Shown: in pieces, positions 61,501 to 64,000 of the stretch
Numbering within the stretch: the stretch's first letter is position 1
How the letters are laid out: each line of letters starts with the position of its first letter
Source: a virus
Strand: one strand, 5' to 3'
Virus record (IMG/VR): IMGVR_UViG_3300031951_000037
Span: 1-64,000 of that record
Length of the DNA: 64,000 bases
Notes under the pieces: model-generated
What the model saw: the letters and a program-made list of their open reading frames with translations, nothing else
The model's database searches: none
What the model was told of the DNA's origin: nothing
Translations under genes and position numbers: made by a program

Positions 61501-64000
61501 AATGATCAGTGGTACTATGTTGGAGTTCTAGAGTCATTGCCATCCGTCATTGTTGCATTATATAACAGCTATAGCGATGCAGTGAAGGATCAGAATAGAA
61601 TTCAGATCACACCTGGCTTAGCATCTAGCGACATGGTACTGTCTCCGGGTGCAAGAGCATCTATTGTAACGTCATCTTCACCAATTCGTGAAAACAATAT
61701 CACTTTGCGCTTTGACAGAACAACATATGGTTCTCAGGTACTTGATTGGGAATCAGGGGCGTTCTATGGTGCATTCTTTGCAGGAACATATTACAACAGT
61801 GACAAGATTTCAAGCTCTGCTATCACGCTTGAAAGCACCGAGCCTGATATCAATAATATTCTTGCAAGTGCCCAAGGTGTAGCCCTACAAATCTCTGACG
61901 TAGAAAATGATAGACAGCTTACATGGTCTTCTACTATAAGATATGTTGAGAAAACAAATAGCTCAAATGATTCTATCAACTTAGTTCCTGCCGCAAAAAC
62001 ATTTGTTGGTACAGCTACAATTGCAGGCACAACAATGAATGTAACTGCAATTAGTGAGGGAACTGTAGTAATTGGTACATATGTGTATGGTCCAATTATT
62101 GATCCTGATACTCGCATTGTTTCGCAGATAAGCGGGACACCGGGCGGAACAGGCGTGTACGAGGTTTCAATCAGTCAACCTGAGACTATTGTAGTTAACG
62201 AAACAGTATCCTCATCTGGTTATATTGTAATGGAATCAACAAGTGGGTTCAGTATAAATGATGTAATAATCTTTGATGATATTGTTACCACAACCGGCAC
62301 AACTAATATCGTTCCTGGAACAGTGTATTATGTAAAACAAATCATCAGTGGTACGGAACTTACATTATCAACTGCAATTAATGGATCACTATTCAATCCC
62401 GGCAATTGGACAGGAAGTATGTCAGTCGTCGGCTCTGCTGTAAATGGATATGAATTGAATGCTGCTGGAACCACTGTTGGTTTCTATGTAGACATGCCGA
62501 TTAAGTTTGTAGGAGCTGTAGTAGGTAACCTTGCTGAAAACGAAACTTATTATGTTTCTGCAATTCATAACCCTATTCAATTCTCAGTTTCTACAACTCA
62601 GGGCGGCCCAACCGAAATCTTGATTAGTGAAACTGTGAGTGCGCAGGGACTAGAATGCTACACTGGTCAACTTGTAGACACTGCTATATTAACTTTAGAA
62701 TATCCTGGAATTCTAGAAGTAACTACAACACAGGCTACTGTTAACACATTGACTGTTCCAATGTCACCCGTAGGCACTGGTGGAACAACAGGTTTCTATA
62801 CTAATCTTCCAGTCTTCTTTACTGGGCAGGTGTTTGGTGGAATCATTGAAAATTTGGATTATTATATAACAACTGTTGTTGATAACGAAACTTTCACTAT
62901 CAGTGAATTCAAAGATCCGGTTATCACAGAAATCTCTGAAACAGTTGCATCAACAGACACTATCGTAGTAGAATCCACAACCGGCTTTGACTTGAATGAT
63001 CCTATCATTATTACATCGCTAACCGGAACGTTAGCATCAAGTAATATTGAGTCTGGAAGAACTTACTACGTAAGTGAAATCGTCAGCAACACCGAAATGA
63101 CTATTTCAGAATTGGTTAACGGAACAGTATTGTCGCTCAATAACGGTACTGGAACTGCAATTCTAACCAATCAAAAGAATACAGTTCAGTTGACTAGCGA
63201 AACTGGTTCAATGACCATGAACGTTTCACTGCCTGTAAGTCCAGGACAAATCAATGGTCAGCTATTCACGCTATATCAGACTGCTGGACAGTATCCTGAT
63301 ATCGTTTCTGAAAACTATTCGGACTTGATTGAAAGAACAATTCGTGCTACAATCGGAACGAACTATACTGTTCCAGTTAATAGAATTGCAATCCCAGAAT
63401 CAGAAGGTGGAACATTTAATTTCTACGTTAACATGCCATTGCGAGTAAACAGTGCAGTGGGTGGATTGAGTACCGGTGTTACCTATTATGTAACTGAATA
63501 TTCGGGAGAAGAAATACCTGATCCTGAAAATCCTGGGGAGACAATAGCACGACCAAACATTCAGGTAGAAGTTAACACTACTTCTTCAGTAGGAAACGTA
63601 TTAACCTGTGCATACGATGTAGGAAGAAATCTATTAGGAACTACATCACTATACATCGGTATGCCAATCGTATTCTCTGGAATTGGATTGGGCGGAATTG
63701 TTATTGGACAAGAATATTTTGTTGAAAGCATCGTTAGTTCCACTGAGTTCACTATCTCTGAAACTGATGGCGGCACAGCAAAGACATTATCCACCGCAAA
63801 CGGTATTATGATGGGTGATGGTAACCCATACATCATCATATCTACTAGTAAGGGCGGAAGTGCAGTAGCTTTAACTAATGATACTTCAGCTTCTTCTAGC
63901 TTCACTCAGTTTATAACTGGGACTCCCGAATTCAGTTTGTCATATGTGTTGGGTGGATACACTGCGATAATTACTAATCCCGGTGAAGGCTTTGCAATCA
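49537..64000 (+). CDS. Giant baseplate structural protein, at least 4,821 aa (3' end outside window)
   Basis: From ATG 49537 (MARVRTLNFLPEIFQTPTNA), 8 bases after the gp6 stop, one frame stays open to the last base of the window. The position corresponds to T4 gp7 (1032 residues), but the size is several-fold larger. The N-terminus has FYSWDSFTNLDKLVNYHEYY followed by WIPAGPP, a pattern of large baseplate proteins in aquatic T4-like phages. Residues about 1380-1800 are the most gp7-like by position. FG-GAP-like propeller repeats lie at about 2460-3150, with a VGQTYTITSVGTTDFTTIGA unit near 2595. GSGYTDVPQV-type units occur near 3890. A recurring FxGxxxGG...YYV...FTIS module occurs at about 365, 2750 and repeatedly from 4170 to the edge. 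Likely a baseplate wedge component with adhesive surface domains. Confidence 0.75.
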   Translation, partial: MARVRTLNFLPEIFQTPTNAEFLAATLDQIVSNPVTAKVQGYVGSRFGPGINALDYYVTEPTKVRTDYQLEPGVVFTKPGESVARDFITYPGIVDSLKISGAVTNNNDRLFQSQFYSWDSFTNLDKLVNYHEYYWIPAGPPAVTVSNSVVFTNEDYLVTDFANNYEISEVGSQIDLGSNPTLSLLRGGTYTFTVNQDSQFWIQTEPGTSGFEATQPNIPTREVFGVSNNGENNGTVTFVVPQKNAQDQYIFPGNNVVDVVSTLPFSQVNGQRLYTITDPATGITYPGLQEIDGVSGLNGLRVMFYDTGAVDEIGYISSYYDETFYDVNDPFFTNPATVVVASTSAVNNALTVDTGYSTGPLILNQTITISGTPMGGLVPGQVYFVKEILSSTEFTVSESIEGATVTLSTQSGVDMVVNINQGQFEQGFYSTVNENFYRIQLVGDPNNPVLRLIPDGSIPNNQNIVPQFGVQWINRPFYRNTLGVISLVPQITAPKDILYYQDGSNPNKVGILKIIENNGKDYLDVDTEILGKINYTSPNGVAFTNGLKVSFDGNVFPVSYRRGEYYVEGVGTGIELISVEDLICPEGFTIGDYIPWDSLGFDIGNYDINLFLPIEQDYITIARNSISRNAWSRSNRWFHIDVINATASYNKNPAILTEFATQENKAKRPIIEFYPNLRLYNGGSVGKRAVDFFDTREPDALTNVAGLYNYYPDVETYTTNTAVVAPTPTTIVAVSAMLAGETYVVDTAFGTLQPVWNTLAGTEGVTYVDGDVITCQVDGSTIAVPGTGLARLLYDQTTIVVPLDEVTGTFQIGMYTGDTLNLVPVNSQIINLSDDGTDLTITVNWPYPQDLVGGTTSIVGTDTTASNYAVFPGARIIFANDTDAETSTTIYVVDIVELAPGQEPEIVLTRAEDATIEIDEQTAISRGYNYQGKTFYYDGIEWLEAQQKVTVNQAPLFDVFDDNGISFGNPEIYNSTTFKGSTIFSYGINPLTVDDPILGFPVRFSDIGNIGDISFDVTLNSDTFDYVRGFESITQKVNTGYVHNTTTRTEYQRELGWQTAVAPSTQYQIFNFNYQIENPTLVYTCDVQALPDLLPDEQGWTSVQVYYNNVYQEPSNYTITRYDNATSITLINPPEETTVVQVLVLSDQVSNNAYYMTPINLNNNPFNEDLTVADLGDIRNQYQDIFVNAPGTTGNIFGVNNFRDLGNLVPYGTKIIQNSASLAIPGAFLRKSNHDLLNALLFNSREYVKYKQLLVDTVQNTDYVQRYTPADILDDAIEQISASRSETSAFFWSDMLPNKSPFRVNTYKFNSNNDVTRYPLSQVYNFESANYNGVLVYLNRTVDNNLVQKQLLRNVDYTISTDSPTLTITLDLVPGDSVVIKEYNQTYGSYVPYTPSKLGLYALHQPQVVLDSDYTVPTYFIKGHDGSYTKLYGDYIPELDVLIDFRDQALLEFEKRIYNNVKLSTEVPIKFYDVLPGFFRNSDYSYDEWLQMYSVNFLNWIGQNRLDYKTQFYNRNNEFTYNYTNAQNKLDGSPIKQGYWRGLYEYLYDTTTPNLTPWEMLGFADKPTWWEDRYGPAPYTSDNLVLWGDVEAGIVYSEDGTFTVVPELARPGITNIIPVDTAGNLLSPLFSVVGTYNPSTFQKDWRVGDDGPVELSYRRSSTYPFDVIKLFALTRPAEFYNLAVDLDNYKFNAEFNQYLVNNRTHLIPSDIEVYGNGTAKTSYINWIVDYEKQLGIDSTANITSLLDNLDVRLIYRLAGYSDKTMLKFYVEKGSPNSNNAALLIPDESYSVLLYDNQPFDKITFSSVIVQQDVDGYKVFGNSQNIAYFTTYAPLNNGNYEDITVINQRVKVNKDHSTQEVLVPYGTKFYSAQEVAQFIMSYAAYLNDKGMIFDKIESGVEINWNLMVQEFLYWTQTGWDVGSIITLNPSATDLNVNRDGYIVQPLTLQQQNFILNQDLYPIQLNNLCVNRDGTSFRVHTLNEGDSMSYAQFNVSNFEHGIVFDNTTLFNDVIYNLTTGLRQNRITLRGMKTAEWNGTVDTWGFILNQDNVQEWARDIKYPKGIIVKYKNKYWTALRLVEPSAVFNELDWKLVDYQDIQKGLLPNSATRSYESTLYYNCNETNLEQDADLLSFSLIGYRPRDYLALADLTDVTQINVYKNMIKNKGTRNATQAFDGVNLPQGGIQYNVYENWAIKNGEYGGVLNDNFVEFRLDQSVLTGNPSIVSLNNGVYTPGAMQEVSLYDLFNYGDNVTDPNILATVNTEATDITYPSAGYANFDDVKMSSFYYAGLPNAVDKSGKVIPIQNFYVRDYFWLANFKEKWGIYTWNPIGQVVAAIGNVNGTTTIRFSQPHNLKKLDPIAIVNFSTTVDGYYLVSDIINLNEVIINLNLPNLNSGNVLQGLGVGLLVTNQRVNKPSDIESLSLLEAEFTKNTVWVDENTDGSWAVYRKNINYQNTGEIYVDNSTTFGSSVAYTDIVGYLIGDPGAGKVHRFYYNESTNEYDLAQVITKTSSFGSAIAHAGNTFVISQPTGTPKVFVYIWNDTTATNNLIQYQEIAAPGGVTDWGSKIAISGDQNWIYISDYLNTNVYVYRKDNTEFTAGYFTVGQTYTITSVGTTDFTTIGAPQNSVGITFVATGIGTGTGTATRVTYQEAAVIDGSLLGLTNSDGFGKSISTSYYGDRIFIGAPNKDHANGTTDNGELYFYQRSVQNFEAQYTTVPYLPHTFNLAWTPDTASANVTATNGTTDKITLSTVSGMSVNDAIVFVGSGLSGTGIEENKTYYIESIVGSDITIKTSRSSTTVFGITTVASVTGATASAQTTPLYVTVNGTLVADNNYAVNGSNLIYSGFLRAGDIVNVSGNEFFMAQEFNPETNDRINIQFGYAVDTTQSSGELLIGSPFEINEEIKEGKVYRYTDAGARFGIVFGTEECNVLGSRTILINGFAVNLAAGNAEDTASVINATQVPNVIASSTSDNKLIIQVADQSLAQINNKLVVTAFDDTTLAELGIQSYSFTQIVTCPHREGPTEFGKSIKFNEFDSVVIGAPVGANFVGTTFDFTDDENLDNDTVFDNNATRFVESYANSGAVYMFDLLSNYEGNALNPGAFVYAQSVNTSTLNFDFNPYYGYAVDFNNNTVVAGAPNMQGTLITGGQATGFTNATGVRDWTEYRQSAPIVDIEKIENTQIFSALTNDTLVNLDYMDPLQGKLLGAVRQNIDYVSGSDPAKYNSNNSTNGYVWGAEQVGQIWFNTKSVRFVNYHQNDVVYNSEYWGTLFPGSDVAVYTWVASNNTPAQYSGPGVPFDVTQYCVGSTLNSSNIVTPIYYFWVRNTNIIDKHRGKTLSDNIIARYIANPRNSGIAYVAPLLPNTFALYNSEEYFDGNNSIFHIGYANGTGSDVSHSEYTLIRENYPDDFLPGLPAVADAPTTLPFRVLYPAAGVDEPNSLYARMLDSLSGTTAPITTPDGTIETGQVVPNPFLPKAVQSGVLARPRQSFFFNRFTALQNYLTYANEVLIQYPIVELRPNLSFIFAQGEFFDTANYWTYVNWWLPGYNNSTRAALQVPIYADLAELRVAPGTIVKVEQNGQGLFEFYRYDDNGVWSRIGLENGTIQFNSYLWDYEAAKLGYGGDFFDTTPFDIYPSEETRNIVRALNEQIYTGDLLEHRNKSLVLLFEYIQSETIESQNYLPWINKTSLMDVFHTVRELKPYEVFKSDNVAFLEGYINEVKPYHVVIKEFLVKYTGIEEFTGDITDFDVPATYSPTYQEYISPQLVYSDPNNRYEYEYGNDIWATAPYTQWYQNYGLSITGEPNYNITTLKTYMDLGTRTMIVDNASGFPVNGVIRIGDESIAYSYVDRDLNLLGGLSRGFNQTVVAQHIPGANIFIDLPAVVVLNEGSGYTDVPQVTAYIDTAIYPAPRKEAILQAVMSGDRVSAVNVIDPGEGYAVLPEIRISTAYSVLFSDADINPALHTINLYAPSFVTGDLVKFTQGSNGGKPNFLVNDQWYYVGVLESLPSVIVALYNSYSDAVKDQNRIQITPGLASSDMVLSPGARASIVTSSSPIRENNITLRFDRTTYGSQVLDWESGAFYGAFFAGTYYNSDKISSSAITLESTEPDINNILASAQGVALQISDVENDRQLTWSSTIRYVEKTNSSNDSINLVPAAKTFVGTATIAGTTMNVTAISEGTVVIGTYVYGPIIDPDTRIVSQISGTPGGTGVYEVSISQPETIVVNETVSSSGYIVMESTSGFSINDVIIFDDIVTTTGTTNIVPGTVYYVKQIISGTELTLSTAINGSLFNPGNWTGSMSVVGSAVNGYELNAAGTTVGFYVDMPIKFVGAVVGNLAENETYYVSAIHNPIQFSVSTTQGGPTEILISETVSAQGLECYTGQLVDTAILTLEYPGILEVTTTQATVNTLTVPMSPVGTGGTTGFYTNLPVFFTGQVFGGIIENLDYYITTVVDNETFTISEFKDPVITEISETVASTDTIVVESTTGFDLNDPIIITSLTGTLASSNIESGRTYYVSEIVSNTEMTISELVNGTVLSLNNGTGTAILTNQKNTVQLTSETGSMTMNVSLPVSPGQINGQLFTLYQTAGQYPDIVSENYSDLIERTIRATIGTNYTVPVNRIAIPESEGGTFNFYVNMPLRVNSAVGGLSTGVTYYVTEYSGEEIPDPENPGETIARPNIQVEVNTTSSVGNVLTCAYDVGRNLLGTTSLYIGMPIVFSGIGLGGIVIGQEYFVESIVSSTEFTISETDGGTAKTLSTANGIMMGDGNPYIIISTSKGGSAVALTNDTSASSSFTQFITGTPEFSLSYVLGGYTAIITNPGEGFAI

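Noticed and set aside
54913-63905. Minus-strand open frames of 60-114 codons inside the giant gene
   Set aside because: Short, antisense to a long coherent protein, without ribosome binding sites. Typical chance frames.

Overview
This window is part of a large T4-like contractile-tail phage (myovirus) genome. The evidence is a set of T4-type modules in recognisable order. The head block runs portal (gp20), a small core protein, an acidic core protein, prohead protease (gp21), scaffold (gp22) and major capsid protein (gp23). There is also a late sigma factor (gp55), the recombination nuclease pair gp47/gp46, a gp26-type baseplate protein, and baseplate genes resembling gp53, gp5, gp25 and gp6. 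Base composition is moderately AT-rich. The fibre modules and structural families resemble those of aquatic T4-like phages. The host cannot be read from the sequence. Terminase, sheath and tube genes are not in the window.

Layout. (1) 1-19853, minus strand: an adhesion region of about 20 kb. It holds three very long repeat-built fibre proteins, one of them running off the left edge, shorter fibre or spike proteins, three LamG-like lectin-domain proteins, and two tiny four-cysteine proteins tucked between them with overlapping start and stop codons. (2) 19868-20751: a lone plus-strand HNH-like gene, convergent with a secreted SNase-type nuclease. (3) 20830-26814, minus: the head morphogenesis block. 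(4) 26853-30509, minus: a tail tape-measure protein carrying two predicted wall-degrading domains. (5) 30605-31653, plus: a gp26-like gene that ends on a T-TTT-TTC slippery site and continues in the -1 frame. (6) 31654-32125: tandem hairpins followed by a GC-richer, hairpin-rich non-coding stretch, a candidate structured RNA. (7) 32126-36761, minus: a PD-(D/E)xK nuclease, gp46, gp47 and gp55. (8) 36887-64000, plus: baseplate hub and wedge genes, ending in one uninterrupted reading frame of at least 4,821 codons that leaves the right edge.

Many transcription units start with a motif of the form (A/C)TAAATA, usually 21-33 bases before the start codon. This matches the T4 late promoter (TATAAATA), so gp55, encoded here, probably drives the structural genes. 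At two divergent junctions the plus and minus copies of this motif face each other.

The most interesting points are the giant baseplate gene with integrin-like FG-GAP-type repeats and a recurring YYV module, the candidate -1 frameshift at the end of gp26, the candidate non-coding RNA, the alternating lectin/mini-Cys-protein cassette with a duplicated 24-bp junction, and the relocation of wall-hydrolase activity from the spike (gp5) to the tape measure.
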